Counted from the first letter of the stretch, positions 15,767 to 25,563 are shown. The stretch: DNA of 64,000 nt from a bacterium (GCA_021777135.1 JAJYDX010000001.1:372001-436000); one strand, 5' to 3'. Notes: generated by a model from the sequence alone, not told the origin. A program made the numbers and translations.

Positions 15767-17158
15767 TTAAATATAGCTTTCAATAGCAACCGTTACTTCT
15801 TCCCCTTGATTAAATCCGTTTTCGGGTTCTATTATGATTCCTTTAAACATTTTTCCCTGAGGAAGCGTCATATTGCCTATGTCATTTTTACTGCCGTCAA
15901 AACTTATACGAGCTTTAATATAATTTGAGCTTATTGCCTTATTATTATTAAGGCTGATAAATTCTAAAGGTTTGTTTAAAAACTTTCTATGAAATTCAGT
16001 TTTCTTTTGTGAAGAGATTTCCCTTATTATACCCGTCCTGCGCTTAATTTCTGTTTCTTTGTTTTTTTGTTTTAAATAATAAGACTTTGTCCCTTTTCTG
16101 TCTGAATAGGAAAATGCGTGAATGTAATAAATCGGCAATTTTTTAATATTTTCTGCTGTTTCTATAAAATCGTCTTCGTTTTCGCCAGGAAAACCGCTTA
16201 TTATGTCTGTACCTATCGAAGCATCTTTAACTTTTTCTATTATTTTTGCTATAAGAGACGCGTAATCTTTAAAATAATAGTTTCTATTCATATTTTTAAG
16301 TATTTTATCAGAAGCGCTCTGTAAAGGAATATGAAAATGATTTTGAATCTTTTTAGATAGTTCAAATATTTTTATAATGTCATCGTCAATATAAACTGGA
16401 TCTATCGAACTCAGTCTTATTTTTACGCTATTTTTTAATTCTTCTATTGAAGTTAAAAGATTTTTAAGTTTTGCTCCAGATTTTTTATCTGAATAAGAAC
16501 CCATATTTACTCCTGTCAAAATGACTTCTTTATATCCGAGCCTGCCGAGTTCGATAATAGAATTTAAAACACTCTTTATTTCCATAGACCATTTCACCGG
16601 CCTTGCTTTTGGGATTATACAATAGGAGCAATCCAAATCACATCCCTCCTGTATCTTTAAATAAGGCCTGGTTCTTTTTTGATTTAGAAATGTATCTGGA
16701 AATCTTTGTGAAGAAATTTTTAGAACTTCTGCTTTTTGAACATTATCCATTAATTCTATGCCTGGCATTTCTAAAAATTTAATTTGGTTAATTTGCGCTG
16801 AACACCCAGTTAATATCATACGGCTGTCAGGATATTTTTTTCTTATTTTTCTGATTATCTTGTTTGTTTCAACATCGGCTTTTTCTGTAACCGAACAAGT
16901 ATTGATTAAAAAAATGTGGATATTATCGTTAGGGCAGTTATTTTTAGCCGATAAGCATGGTTCGACTATATTTACATCAAATCTTTTAAGTATTGCTTCA
17001 AATTGAGATGCTTCGAATTGATTGAGTTTGCATCCTGTGGATATCACCGCGCAGTTAATATGTTTATATTCTTGGTTACTTATCAGTGATGCCAAATCCT
17101 CATCTTTAAACCGCATTAGGTTAATTATATCGTCGCTAAGATGTTCAAAGTTTTTCAT
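15767..17158 (-). CDS. mtaB: tRNA (t6A37) methylthiotransferase MtaB
   Basis: A 463-residue radical-SAM methylthiotransferase. The N-terminal domain has the first cluster Cys in STGCKLNQFEASQFE and in LINTCSVT and LTGCSAQ; the radical-SAM motif reads CDLDCSYC, and a TRAM-like C-terminal part follows. GCKLNQ is typical of MtaB rather than MiaB or RimO. It converts t6A to ms2t6A at tRNA position 37. Its start overlaps the end of mnmA by 4 bases, so two sulfur-inserting tRNA enzymes are coupled. Confidence 0.9.
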   Translation of the reverse strand: MKNFEHLSDDIINLMRFKDEDLASLISNQEYKHINCAVISTGCKLNQFEASQFEAILKRFDVNIVEPCLSAKNNCPNDNIHIFLINTCSVTEKADVETNKIIRKIRKKYPDSRMILTGCSAQINQIKFLEMPGIELMDNVQKAEVLKISSQRFPDTFLNQKRTRPYLKIQEGCDLDCSYCIIPKARPVKWSMEIKSVLNSIIELGRLGYKEVILTGVNMGSYSDKKSGAKLKNLLTSIEELKNSVKIRLSSIDPVYIDDDIIKIFELSKKIQNHFHIPLQSASDKILKNMNRNYYFKDYASLIAKIIEKVKDASIGTDIISGFPGENEDDFIETAENIKKLPIYYIHAFSYSDRKGTKSYYLKQKNKETEIKRRTGIIREISSQKKTEFHRKFLNKPLEFISLNNNKAISSNYIKARISFDGSKNDIGNMTLPQGKMFKGIIIEPENGFNQGEEVTVAIESYI

Positions 17159-18258
17159 TTTATAATTCCTCCGCCTATTACTTTAACACCTGAATATAAC
17201 ACAGCCGATTGTCCCGGTGTAATAAACTTAACTTTTTCGTCGAATATAATTTTAATGGAACCGTCATTACAAATAGAAGCTCTACAATTATAATTTGGCG
17301 AAGAATACCTGATTTTTGCAGTTATCTTCATTTCTTGCAATCTTTTTTTATCTTCAGTATTTATAAAATTAAAATTTTTTAAAATTAAAATGTCGGAAAA
17401 ACAGTCTTCCAAATTTCCGACGATTATTTCGTTATTTTCTGCAGAAATCTTAACAACGTAAAGCGGGTTTTTAGATGAAATACCCAGTTTTTTTCTTTGT
17501 CCTACGGTATAATTAAATATGCCGTTATGCTCACCGATCGTTTCGCCTTCTAAATTTTTTATAAGTCCTTTATTTGAGAAATTATTTGAAGCATCTATGG
17601 ATTGTTTTTTTATAAAACCGGCATAATCTTTATCGGGAACGAAACATATTTCAACGCTGTCTTTTTTATCAGATATTTCATTAAAACCGGCATCTAATGC
17701 AATTTTTCTTGTCTGGTTCTTGTTCAAATTGCCGACTGGAAACATTATATTTTTAAGGTTTTTTTCAGATAAATTATAAAGAACGTAAGACTGGTCTTTT
17801 GCTAAATCTTTAGATTTCAGAAGGAAATATCGTCCTATTTTATTTTTAGTTATTCTTGCGTAATGTCCAGTGGCAAGATAATCTGCCCCTAATTCCTTTA
17901 TTCTTTTGAGAAGCAGGTCAAATTTCATTACGCAGTTGCATAAAATACAAGGGTTAGGAGTTTTTCCGTCAAGATATTCCGAAACAAAACGGTCTATTAC
18001 CTCAGTTTTAAATTCTTTTTCCATATTTATAACAAAATGAGGTATGCCGATTTTTACGCAAACCCTTTTTGCATCTATTATATCTTCAGTACTGCAGCAA
18101 GTTTTTAATCCAGAAGAAGAATTCAAGTCTTTAGAGATTAAATGCATAGAGACGCCAATTACAGAATAGCCTCTATTTTTAAGGATTACGGCGCTTGCCG
18201 AACTGTCAACGCCGCCGGACATTGCTACGGCAACTATTTTATTTGATTTTATAAGCAT
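17155..18258 (-). CDS. mnmA: tRNA-specific 2-thiouridylase MnmA
   Basis: A 367-residue enzyme that activates U34 with ATP and inserts sulfur to make s2U in Lys, Glu and Gln tRNAs. It shows the PP-loop AMSGGVDSSASAVIL at the N-terminus, NPCILCN with the first catalytic Cys, the HYARI segment, and ICFVPDKDYAGFI with the second Cys. It follows iscS, the expected sulfur donor, by 45 bases that contain a palindromic repeat. Confidence 0.97.
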   Translation of the reverse strand: MLIKSNKIVAVAMSGGVDSSASAVILKNRGYSVIGVSMHLISKDLNSSSGLKTCCSTEDIIDAKRVCVKIGIPHFVINMEKEFKTEVIDRFVSEYLDGKTPNPCILCNCVMKFDLLLKRIKELGADYLATGHYARITKNKIGRYFLLKSKDLAKDQSYVLYNLSEKNLKNIMFPVGNLNKNQTRKIALDAGFNEISDKKDSVEICFVPDKDYAGFIKKQSIDASNNFSNKGLIKNLEGETIGEHNGIFNYTVGQRKKLGISSKNPLYVVKISAENNEIIVGNLEDCFSDILILKNFNFINTEDKKRLQEMKITAKIRYSSPNYNCRASICNDGSIKIIFDEKVKFITPGQSAVLYSGVKVIGGGIIK

Positions 18259-18276
18259 ATTGAATCAGTTATAAAA

Positions 18277-18298
18277 AGGCAGGATTTAAGTCTGTCCT
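18277..18298 (-). repeat. Short palindromic repeat, copy 5 (iscS-mnmA gap)
   Basis: Read on the minus strand it begins AGGACAGACTTAAAT and ends CCTGCCT, nearly the same core as copy 4 at 13.38 kb. It lies in the 45-base gap just upstream of mnmA. Pairing is imperfect, so it looks like a decayed copy. Confidence 0.45.
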
Positions 18299-18303
18299 CA
18301 TTT

Positions 18304-19470
18304 TTAATTACCGGCTCTTAATTTAAGAACGCCTTTTTTTATTGCGCTTACGGCATAATCTATATCGCCTTCAGTTGTAAACCTGCCTATGCTGAATCTT
18401 ATAGCAGACTCTATTCTTTTGGCATCGTATCCGTGAGCTTTTAAAACGTGGGATAAAGAAACAGCTCCGGCATTACATGCAGAACCTGCAGAGGCACTGA
18501 CCCCGTAAAGGTCTAGGTTGAAAAGCAGAGTTTCCGATTTTACCCCGTCGAATGATATGTTTATTGTATTTTTAAGCCGGTTTACCGGATGACCGTTAAG
18601 TTTTATACCTTCTATGCCGTAAAAAAGCTTATCTAAGAAAATACTACCTAAATTATTTATCCTATCTAACTCTTCGTGCATGTTATTTTTGAGTACATTT
18701 AAACCTTTTGCTATAGAAACTATGCCGCCGATATTTTCGGTTCCAGCCCTTAATCCGCGTTCCTGATGGCCGCCGTGTATTATCGGGTCTATATCTACCC
18801 CCTTTTTTATATATAGCGCACCGCAACCTTTCAAAGCATAAAACTTATGACCTGAAAAACTACACAAGTCTAAGGGAACGTCTTTTAGACTAAAGTAGCT
18901 TTTTCCTATCACCTGAACTAAATCGCTATGAAAAATTATATCGCCTTTTATTTTTTTGACTTCTTCAAAAATTTGTTTCAAAGGGAATATAGTGCCGGTT
19001 TCGTTATTTGCACCCATAATAGATATAAGAATAGTGTTTTCTTTTATAGCAGACTTTAAGTCGTCCAGCAGTAGCCCCCCGAATTCGTTTACGCCAACAT
19101 ATGTAGTTTCGACTCCGGCTGATTCTAAAAATTTAAAAGTATTTAAAACAGCATGGTGTTCCACCCTGGAAGTAATAATATGAGGATTCTTCTTCTTATT
19201 GTTTTGCATATAGGCGTAAGTCGCACCTATGATTCCAAGATTAATAGATTCCGACCCGGATGAAGTAAAAATAATTTCACCTGAATTTCCAGCATCTAAA
19301 AATGATTTAACATACTCTCTCGAGTCTTCTATGAGAATTCTTGCAGCTCTGCCTTCTTCGTAAACCGAAGAAGGATTACCAGGGTAATTTTTCAGTATGT
19401 TTGTTACTTCTTCTAAAACAGAAGGGTCTAAAGGGGTAGTAGCATTATAGTCTAAATAAATTCTAGGCAT
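18304..19470 (-). CDS. iscS: Cysteine desulfurase (IscS/NifS type)
   Basis: A 388-residue PLP enzyme that removes sulfur from cysteine as a persulfide. The start YLDYNATTPLDPSVLEE, the PLP lysine in SFSGHKFYALKGCG, and the persulfide Cys in GSACNAGAVSLSHV are all visible. It follows the Rrf2 regulator by 6 bases and precedes the thiolase mnmA. No IscU scaffold gene is adjacent, so here it seems devoted at least partly to tRNA thiolation; a role in iron-sulfur assembly is still likely. Confidence 0.95.
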   Translation of the reverse strand: MPRIYLDYNATTPLDPSVLEEVTNILKNYPGNPSSVYEEGRAARILIEDSREYVKSFLDAGNSGEIIFTSSGSESINLGIIGATYAYMQNNKKKNPHIITSRVEHHAVLNTFKFLESAGVETTYVGVNEFGGLLLDDLKSAIKENTILISIMGANNETGTIFPLKQIFEEVKKIKGDIIFHSDLVQVIGKSYFSLKDVPLDLCSFSGHKFYALKGCGALYIKKGVDIDPIIHGGHQERGLRAGTENIGGIVSIAKGLNVLKNNMHEELDRINNLGSIFLDKLFYGIEGIKLNGHPVNRLKNTINISFDGVKSETLLFNLDLYGVSASAGSACNAGAVSLSHVLKAHGYDAKRIESAIRFSIGRFTTEGDIDYAVSAIKKGVLKLRAGN

Positions 19471-19476
19471 ATTTTT

Positions 19477-19989
19477 TTACCTGCAGTTTCTTCGTGGTGA
19501 TTTTGCGGAACCTTCAGAAGATTTGTATTTTGATTCTATAATGTTTTTTTGTCCCTGTTTTTGTTTGTATTCATTTATTACATCCTCTATCGTTATGGAA
19601 TTCAAAAATTCAGTTATTTTGTTGGAAATAGAATTCCACATATCAAAGGCAAGGCATACCGATTTTCTGCCGCACTCTTCTTTGTTTTTGGATTTACTTA
19701 TGCAGCTGATAATTTCTATGGGCTCTACCGAAGCGATAATATCCCCTATAAATATTTCGGAAGGCTTTTTATTAAGCATATATCCGCCTTTAGGTCCTCT
19801 CAGGCTTTTAACTATACCAGCTTTTTTTAAAATGAAAAATATCTGTTCTAGGTAATGCAGAGAAATAGATTCATTTTTGGCGATGTCATTTAAGCTTATT
19901 GGTATCTGCCCGCCGTTGAGATGATGGGAGTTATAAGTTAAATATATTAAAGCTCTTACCGCATACTGTCCTTTTGAAGAAAGTTTCAT
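19477..19989 (-). CDS. Rrf2-family transcriptional regulator (IscR-like)
   Basis: A 170-residue winged-helix protein. It begins MKLSSKGQYAVRALIYL, as Rrf2 proteins do, with the recognition helix around LHYLEQIF and the wing at SLRGPKGGYML. Three cysteines near 95-111 are spaced C-x9-C-x5-C, suited to an iron-sulfur cluster as in IscR. It probably senses cluster status and controls this operon. The C-terminal extension after 140 is basic and polar. IscR and CymR are both Rrf2 proteins; the cysE neighbour leaves a cysteine-linked role open. Confidence 0.9.
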   Translation of the reverse strand: MKLSSKGQYAVRALIYLTYNSHHLNGGQIPISLNDIAKNESISLHYLEQIFFILKKAGIVKSLRGPKGGYMLNKKPSEIFIGDIIASVEPIEIISCISKSKNKEECGRKSVCLAFDMWNSISNKITEFLNSITIEDVINEYKQKQGQKNIIESKYKSSEGSAKSPRRNCR

Positions 19990-20035
19990 TTGCGAAGTTT
20001 TACCGTTATTATTTATTTAATTTAAATTATTTTAG

Positions 20036-20689
20036 TTAATTTTTTCTTCCAGATTCAAACTCTTGTATCCTATTTTCCAGTTCCGATATTTTAGATTTTA
20101 AAATGGATATTTCGTAAAAAGCCGGATCGAAAAGCCTATTGTGCTCTAGGTCGATATTATCGTGGACTTCTGACTCGTCTCTTTTTGCCGATTTTGCAGG
20201 AATTCCTACTACTGTTGAGTGCGCCGGTACGGCGTTGACTACCACTGAATTAGCTCCGACTTTTGAATCATGTTCTATGGTTAAAGGACCTAATATTTTT
20301 GCTCCTGTGCCTATTATGACTCTGTCGCCTATAGTAGGATGTCTTTTTTCTTTTTTCCAGCTGGTTCCGCCAAGGGTTACACCGTGATAGATTGTAACGT
20401 CGTCACCAATCTCGGCGGTTTCGCCTATCACAACACCCATTCCGTGGTCTATGAAAAACCTTCTTCCAATTTTTGCTCCGGGATGTATTTCTATTCCTGT
20501 CAAAAACCTTCCTACCTGAGAAATAAGTCTTGCAAAAAGCCTGCACTTATGCGTCCATAAAAAATGAGAAATTTTATGTATGTAAACGGCATGTAAGCCG
20601 GGATAGCAAGTAATAACTTCCAGCGCGTTCCTTGCCGCCGGATCTCTTTCGTAAACCGATTTTATATCCTCTTTTAGAGTTTTGAACAT
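20036..20689 (-). CDS. cysE: Serine O-acetyltransferase
   Basis: A 217-residue enzyme that makes O-acetylserine for cysteine synthesis. A short helical N-terminal domain is followed by hexapeptide repeats, including [19 protein letters not shown] and [12 protein letters not shown], and a C-terminal helix (about 185-210) that looks coiled. It is the short form, lacking about 50 residues of the E. coli N-terminus, as is common in other bacteria. It is the first gene of the minus-strand sulfur operon. Confidence 0.94.
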   Translation of the reverse strand: MFKTLKEDIKSVYERDPAARNALEVITCYPGLHAVYIHKISHFLWTHKCRLFARLISQVGRFLTGIEIHPGAKIGRRFFIDHGMGVVIGETAEIGDDVTIYHGVTLGGTSWKKEKRHPTIGDRVIIGTGAKILGPLTIEHDSKVGANSVVVNAVPAHSTVVGIPAKSAKRDESEVHDNIDLEHNRLFDPAFYEISILKSKISELENRIQEFESGRKN

Positions 20690-20728
20690 TGCCAGGTTTT
20701 ATTAACAAAAGTTTGTATATTTTATATC

Positions 20729-20757
20729 TTTATAAGATAATAATAACAGAAATTCAA
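20729..20757 (-). promoter_or_regulatory. Promoter of the cysE-der operon
   Basis: On the minus strand TTGAAT (20757-20752) and TATAAA (20734-20729) are exactly 17 bases apart. The predicted start is near 20722, giving a leader of about 30 bases before cysE. Confidence 0.65.
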
Positions 20758-20782
20758 TAATTTTTAAAGATGGGTTATGGCG

Positions 20783-22027
20783 TCATTCATATCTTAGGGC
20801 TTCGACGGGGTTAAGGCGGGAAGCTTTATACGCAGGATAAAAGCCAAAGAAAATTCCTACGCACAAAGAAAAGACTAAAGATATAATTATCGGTTCAGTA
20901 GTTACAATTGTTTTAAGCGGTGAGAAAGCCGATATCGCGCTTGAAATTCCAAAACCAAAAGCTATTCCCAGCAAGCCCCCGAAGAGGCTCAAAACGGAAG
21001 ATTCTATTAAAAACTGCTTTAAAATATCAGATTTTTTAGCCCCTATTGCCATTCTAATCCCTATCTCTTTAGTTCTTTCCGTAACAGAAACAAGCATTAT
21101 ATTCATGATTCCGATTCCGCCGACCAAAAGCGAAACCGCCGCTATGCTTGCTAAAAGAATAGTAAAAGTTGAAGCGCTGGAATTTGCGGCCTGCGCTATC
21201 TCCGTAAGATTCCGCACGAAAAAATCGCTCGGTTTATGAAGCGGAATGTGATGTCTCTGCCTTAATAAAGCCGTGATTTGAGATTCGGCTAAAACCGTAT
21301 CTTTTTCAGTTTTGGCTGACACCATTATCGCATGGACCCATGTCGTTCCGGCAATCTTTTCCATCATTGTAGTTATAGGGATTACGACAGTATCATCCTG
21401 ATCCTGACCGAAAGCGTTAAAACCCTTAACCGATAATTCGCCTATTACCGTAAATGGGACGCTTTTTATGAGGACTATATGCCCTATCGGATCTATAAGG
21501 CCGAAAAGTTCAGTGGCTGCGGTATGACCTATTATGGCAACGTTTGCAGCCGAAACTATCTGCTGGTGACTAAAAAAAGTTCCTTTGGCAACAGGCCATT
21601 TTCTAATTTCCGTAAAAGTAGAATTTGATCCGTTTATCAAAGTAGTCCAGTTGTTTCCTCGCCATATAACTTGTTGAGCCATTCCAAGCATTCCAGAATC
21701 GGTTTTTACGGAAGTAAGCGTTCTTATGGAGTAAGCATCATTTAATGTTAGAGTAGGAAGAACGCCGAATCCGCTTCTTATGCCGCCAAGAGAAGAAGAA
21801 CCCGGAAGTATTATCAGCATATTAGAACCCATTGAATTAATCGAGTTTTGTATTGCCTTAGACGCGCCTTGTCCAATGCTAACCGTTGCAATTACAGAAC
21901 CTACTCCTATGATGATGCCTAGTATAGTCAAAAATGATCTTATTTTATTTCTTAAAAGAGTTTTGTAGGCAGATTCAAGATCTAACAAAAAAGCGATTTT
22001 AACTTTGTTTTGTTTTTTTGTTTCCAT
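20783..22027 (-). CDS. MacB-type ABC transporter permease
   Basis: A protein of about 414 residues from ATG 22027; a TTG at 22042 would extend it by five residues into the ATPase gene. It has one N-terminal helix (LLRNKIRSFLTILGIIIGVGSV), a large periplasmic domain, and three C-terminal helices including the conserved SVTERTKEIGIRMAIGA stretch, ending NPVEALRYE. This is the MacB/FtsX-like fold in which the permease moves substrate to an outer-membrane channel by a mechanical stroke. Here the ATPase is a separate protein. It is the last gene of the efflux operon. Confidence 0.92.
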   Translation of the reverse strand: METKKQNKVKIAFLLDLESAYKTLLRNKIRSFLTILGIIIGVGSVIATVSIGQGASKAIQNSINSMGSNMLIILPGSSSLGGIRSGFGVLPTLTLNDAYSIRTLTSVKTDSGMLGMAQQVIWRGNNWTTLINGSNSTFTEIRKWPVAKGTFFSHQQIVSAANVAIIGHTAATELFGLIDPIGHIVLIKSVPFTVIGELSVKGFNAFGQDQDDTVVIPITTMMEKIAGTTWVHAIMVSAKTEKDTVLAESQITALLRQRHHIPLHKPSDFFVRNLTEIAQAANSSASTFTILLASIAAVSLLVGGIGIMNIMLVSVTERTKEIGIRMAIGAKKSDILKQFLIESSVLSLFGGLLGIAFGFGISSAISAFSPLKTIVTTEPIIISLVFSLCVGIFFGFYPAYKASRLNPVEALRYE

Positions 22028-22031
22028 AAAA

Positions 22032-22733
22032 TTAAGATACAATTAACCCGTCTTTTACTGTGATAAGCCTTCTACCGTAATCCGCTACGTTTTTATCGTG
22101 TGTAACAAGGATTATGGTTGCCCCTTTTTCTTCGTTTATCTTTTTAAAAAATTTCATTACATCTGCTCCTCTAACGGAATCAAGGTTGCCGGTAGGTTCG
22201 TCAGCCATTATTATAGGAGCATTGTTTACTATAGCCCTTGCTATTGCCACTCTCTGTTGTTCTCCGCCAGATATCTGGTTGGGAAATTTATTGCCCTTAT
22301 CGTATAAATCAACTAACTTTAGAGATTCTAGAGCCATTTCTTCTGAATCTTTTGAATGAAGTCCGGCATAGTAAAGCGGTAGCATAACATTTTCTAAAAT
22401 AGATAATCTTTGTATTAAATTAAATCCCTGAAATACAAAACCTATTTTTTTGTTCCTGATTTCAGCCAGTTCGTTTGATGTTAATCCGGCAACGTCGCGT
22501 CCCTCCAAAAAATAATTACCAGATGTAGGTTTATCCAAACACCCAAGTATATTCATAAGCGTGGATTTGCCAGAGCCTGATGCTCCCATTATAGAAACGA
22601 ATTCGCCATTTTCAATAATAAGGTTTATTCCCTTTAGCACTTCGTAAGCAATATCCCCTATTTTATAGACCATTCCTATATTTTCAAGCCTTATAAGCGG
22701 CATACTTTTATCTTTAGAATAGAGGTTATTCAT
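22032..22733 (-). CDS. MacB/LolD-type ABC transporter ATPase
   Basis: A 233-residue ATPase with Walker A GASGSGKST, Q-loop FVFQGFNL, signature SGGEQQR, Walker B IIMADEP followed by TGNLD, and the switch His in LVTHD. It powers the MacB-type permease encoded directly after it. The gap to the permease ATG is 4 bases and to the adaptor gene also 4, so all are co-translated. Confidence 0.95.
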   Translation of the reverse strand: MNNLYSKDKSMPLIRLENIGMVYKIGDIAYEVLKGINLIIENGEFVSIMGASGSGKSTLMNILGCLDKPTSGNYFLEGRDVAGLTSNELAEIRNKKIGFVFQGFNLIQRLSILENVMLPLYYAGLHSKDSEEMALESLKLVDLYDKGNKFPNQISGGEQQRVAIARAIVNNAPIIMADEPTGNLDSVRGADVMKFFKKINEEKGATIILVTHDKNVADYGRRLITVKDGLIVS

Positions 22734-22737
22734 AATT

Positions 22738-23925
22738 TTAGAAGAACATTTTCTTTCCGGGTGATGCAGCCGGTTGATTCGTGGATTTCAAACCTGTTAT
22801 TATTTCAGTTCCGGTTTTAATATCTTTAGATATAACCTCCGTGTATTCATCATTGTTTATACCTAACTTTACTATTACTGGTTCCGGTTTTTTATTTTTT
22901 AATATCCATACTACTCCTTCACCGGCTTTTAATTTTTTAGAAAGGGAGCTTAGGACATCTTTGTTTTCATTTTGAGGAATAAATCTTAATGCAGAGTTAG
23001 GAGCGCCTATGACCCCTTTTTTTTCTGAAACGTAAATTTTAGCTATTGCCGTCATTCCGGGAAGTATTAATCCTTTCTCATTCTTAAAAAATATCGTAAC
23101 GTTGTAACTTACAACTCCTGAAACGGTTGTTGGATTTATTCTTACGTTATGAACGTATCCCCATATAGTCTTATCGGGATAAGCATAAACTGTGAAAGAT
23201 GTTTTATCCCCTTTTTTTATTCCTGCGAGGTCGGCTTCGTTTGTAGTAGTGTCTATTTCCATTTTCGTAATATCTTCCCCAACAGTGAAAAGGCTTGGGG
23301 TTTGGAATGTCGAGGCTACGGTTTGACCGACCACTACGCTTACGTTTATTATAATGCCGTTAACCGGCGAATATATTTTTGTATAAGACAGATTTGTTTC
23401 ATCCTGTGCGAGCGCTGCTTTACCGGCATTTACTATGCCGTTGAGATATTTTAACTGAGCTACGTCTTGAAGATAAACGCTGTAAGCATTTTGCTCAGTA
23501 GCATGAGCTATGAGGTTTTCCTTCCATAACTTCTCATCCCTTATATATGTGAGTTTATCGTAAGCTAAAAGAGCCTTTTGCTTCAAAACATTTGCTCTTT
23601 CAGACGCAAGATTTGCTTTATCCTGCTCAACTTTTTGGATGAAAGGCGCAGGATCTATTTCAGCAAGAAGCTGACCTTTCTTTACCCTGGAATTATACCA
23701 GACATAGAGTTTTGAAAAAATTCCGGATACCTGCGCGCCGACATTTATGGTATTAATAGGGTTTGCCGTTCCTGTAGTAGCAATATATTTCTGTATAGTC
23801 ATCGGTTTCACAATATAAAACTCGTAAGACGTTTTTTTTGCTTTTGATTTTATTATGAAATAAGAAGCAATAGATATGAAAATCAATATGACAGCCGATA
23901 TTATTATGATTTTATTTTTTTTCAT
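22738..23925 (-). CDS. MacA-type periplasmic adaptor (membrane-fusion protein)
   Basis: About 395 residues from ATG 23925. A GTG at 23952 also opens the frame, but the GGAGG ribosome site lies between them and favours the ATG. The protein has an N-terminal anchor helix, a barrel/lipoyl half (TANPINTINVGAQVSGIF), a long coiled-coil hairpin rich in Ala and Lys (about 100-175), the second lipoyl half (IYSPVNGIIINVSVVVGQTV) and a C-terminal membrane-proximal domain. MacA proteins connect the inner-membrane MacB pump to TolC. Confidence 0.93.
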   Translation of the reverse strand: MKKNKIIIISAVILIFISIASYFIIKSKAKKTSYEFYIVKPMTIQKYIATTGTANPINTINVGAQVSGIFSKLYVWYNSRVKKGQLLAEIDPAPFIQKVEQDKANLASERANVLKQKALLAYDKLTYIRDEKLWKENLIAHATEQNAYSVYLQDVAQLKYLNGIVNAGKAALAQDETNLSYTKIYSPVNGIIINVSVVVGQTVASTFQTPSLFTVGEDITKMEIDTTTNEADLAGIKKGDKTSFTVYAYPDKTIWGYVHNVRINPTTVSGVVSYNVTIFFKNEKGLILPGMTAIAKIYVSEKKGVIGAPNSALRFIPQNENKDVLSSLSKKLKAGEGVVWILKNKKPEPVIVKLGINNDEYTEVISKDIKTGTEIITGLKSTNQPAASPGKKMFF

Positions 23926-23965
23926 TATTGTTAACGTTTCCTCCTCAAACACTTCCGATAATTTT

Positions 23966-25468
23966 TTATTTTATATAATGTTCTAGCATTAAACCGATAT
24001 CGGAATATAGTTTGGCTTTGAGATAAAAATATGAATATTCTCCGTTTATATAGCTTGTTAATGCCGATATATACTGCGCATTTGCTGTTACAAGCTGAAC
24101 CATTGAGCCTACACCTACCTCATAACTTTTTAGGGCTAGAGTATTAGCAAGCTTTGACGAGATTTCCGACTGCTTAAGAGCTTTTACGGTAAGATACTGG
24201 TTTTTTATAGCGTAATAATCCTGTGAGACGGTATAAACAAGATTATTTTCTGCCAATTTTTTACTCCATACCGCACTGTATAGTGAAGCTTTTGAGTAAT
24301 CCACTTTATTTTTAGTTAAAAATCCGTTAAATATAGGGATATTTAAAGTTAAACCGACATTGTAATTTCTGTTTAGGGGAAATACTGAATTTTCTCCGGT
24401 ATAGTTGAAGTCGGCATTAAGGTTAGGATAATAAGCTGTAGCGGCTTCTTTTACTGAAGCCTTTCCCGATTTTACGGTAAACCAGCTTTCTTTTAATGCG
24501 GGGTTGTATTTTAACCCCTGTTTTATCAGGGTTTCTAAATTTTTTTTAAATATTTTCATTTTCATAGTATTAATGAAATTGTAATTTTTGTTTAGCGGCA
24601 GCCCTATAGAATTTATTAGCGCTAATTTTGCGATTTTTGAATTAAACTTAGAATTTATATATACGGCTTTGGCGTTCTCCATGTTTGCCTTGGCGGATTC
24701 CGCGTCAAGAAGATTTCCCGTTCCTACTCTGTAAAAAGCCTCAGCTGCCTTGTACGCCGTTTCATTATTTTTTAGATTTTCATTATCTGCCTTTTCAATC
24801 TCCTTATCTTGAAAGTACTGGGCAAAATTGAGTATGACGCTATATAAATCGTTGTTTATTTCTTGTCCGTATGCATATTTAGAAACTTTCATGCCGTAAA
24901 AAGACTGCATGAAACTATAATGTCTTGAGCCGAACGAATATAAAAGCCAAGTTGCGTTTAAATTAGCGCTGTAAGTATTCAAGGAATAATTAATGCCGCC
25001 GTTATTCATAAATGAAGGGGACGGGGTGTAAGAGCTAAGCGAAGATACGCTCATGACCGAATTCTTCGAATATGAGGCATTTACAGAAATTTGCGGATAA
25101 TAATTATAAAGGGATTCGTTTTTGTTGTAAACGGAAGCCACATAAGAGTATTTGGAAGATTGTATGCCCGGATAATATTTAAAGGCAAGCTTTAATGCCG
25201 TCCTTAAATCTATAGAGTCTATATTGAAATCATTTTCTTTAATAAGATTTTTATACCGATCAATGTTCTTAAATTTTTCATTAGGAGAATTATTTTTTTT
25301 TGATAATTTTAATTTTTTGGATTTAACGGGTTTAAGTTTTCCGGCATAAGCTGGGCCGGGGAAAACCGCAAATAATAAAGTTAAAGAGCAAATTACGATT
25401 ACCGCATAAGCTGTCGCTATTCTGAGTATACAATTATAACGGTTTTTTAAATAAACGTTTTTTCTCAT
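23966..25468 (-). CDS. TolC-family outer-membrane efflux protein
   Basis: A 500-residue protein with a signal peptide ending near AYA-G (about residue 42). Two related halves of helices and strands follow, the repeat usual in the outer-membrane efflux family, with segments such as AYKAAEAFYRVGTGNLLDAESA and a later SYEVGVGSMVQLV. It should form the trimeric exit channel. Being first in the operon is uncommon but makes a complete TolC-MacA-ATPase-MacB set in one transcript. Confidence 0.92.
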   Translation of the reverse strand: MRKNVYLKNRYNCILRIATAYAVIVICSLTLLFAVFPGPAYAGKLKPVKSKKLKLSKKNNSPNEKFKNIDRYKNLIKENDFNIDSIDLRTALKLAFKYYPGIQSSKYSYVASVYNKNESLYNYYPQISVNASYSKNSVMSVSSLSSYTPSPSFMNNGGINYSLNTYSANLNATWLLYSFGSRHYSFMQSFYGMKVSKYAYGQEINNDLYSVILNFAQYFQDKEIEKADNENLKNNETAYKAAEAFYRVGTGNLLDAESAKANMENAKAVYINSKFNSKIAKLALINSIGLPLNKNYNFINTMKMKIFKKNLETLIKQGLKYNPALKESWFTVKSGKASVKEAATAYYPNLNADFNYTGENSVFPLNRNYNVGLTLNIPIFNGFLTKNKVDYSKASLYSAVWSKKLAENNLVYTVSQDYYAIKNQYLTVKALKQSEISSKLANTLALKSYEVGVGSMVQLVTANAQYISALTSYINGEYSYFYLKAKLYSDIGLMLEHYIK

Positions 25469-25563
25469 TTTTTTCTGGCATTAAAAGTCTTTTTATATTA
25501 TTATAAACGATTATAAAGCCTTATTGTAAATAAAAAATAAACAACAAAATAAATTTTAATTTA

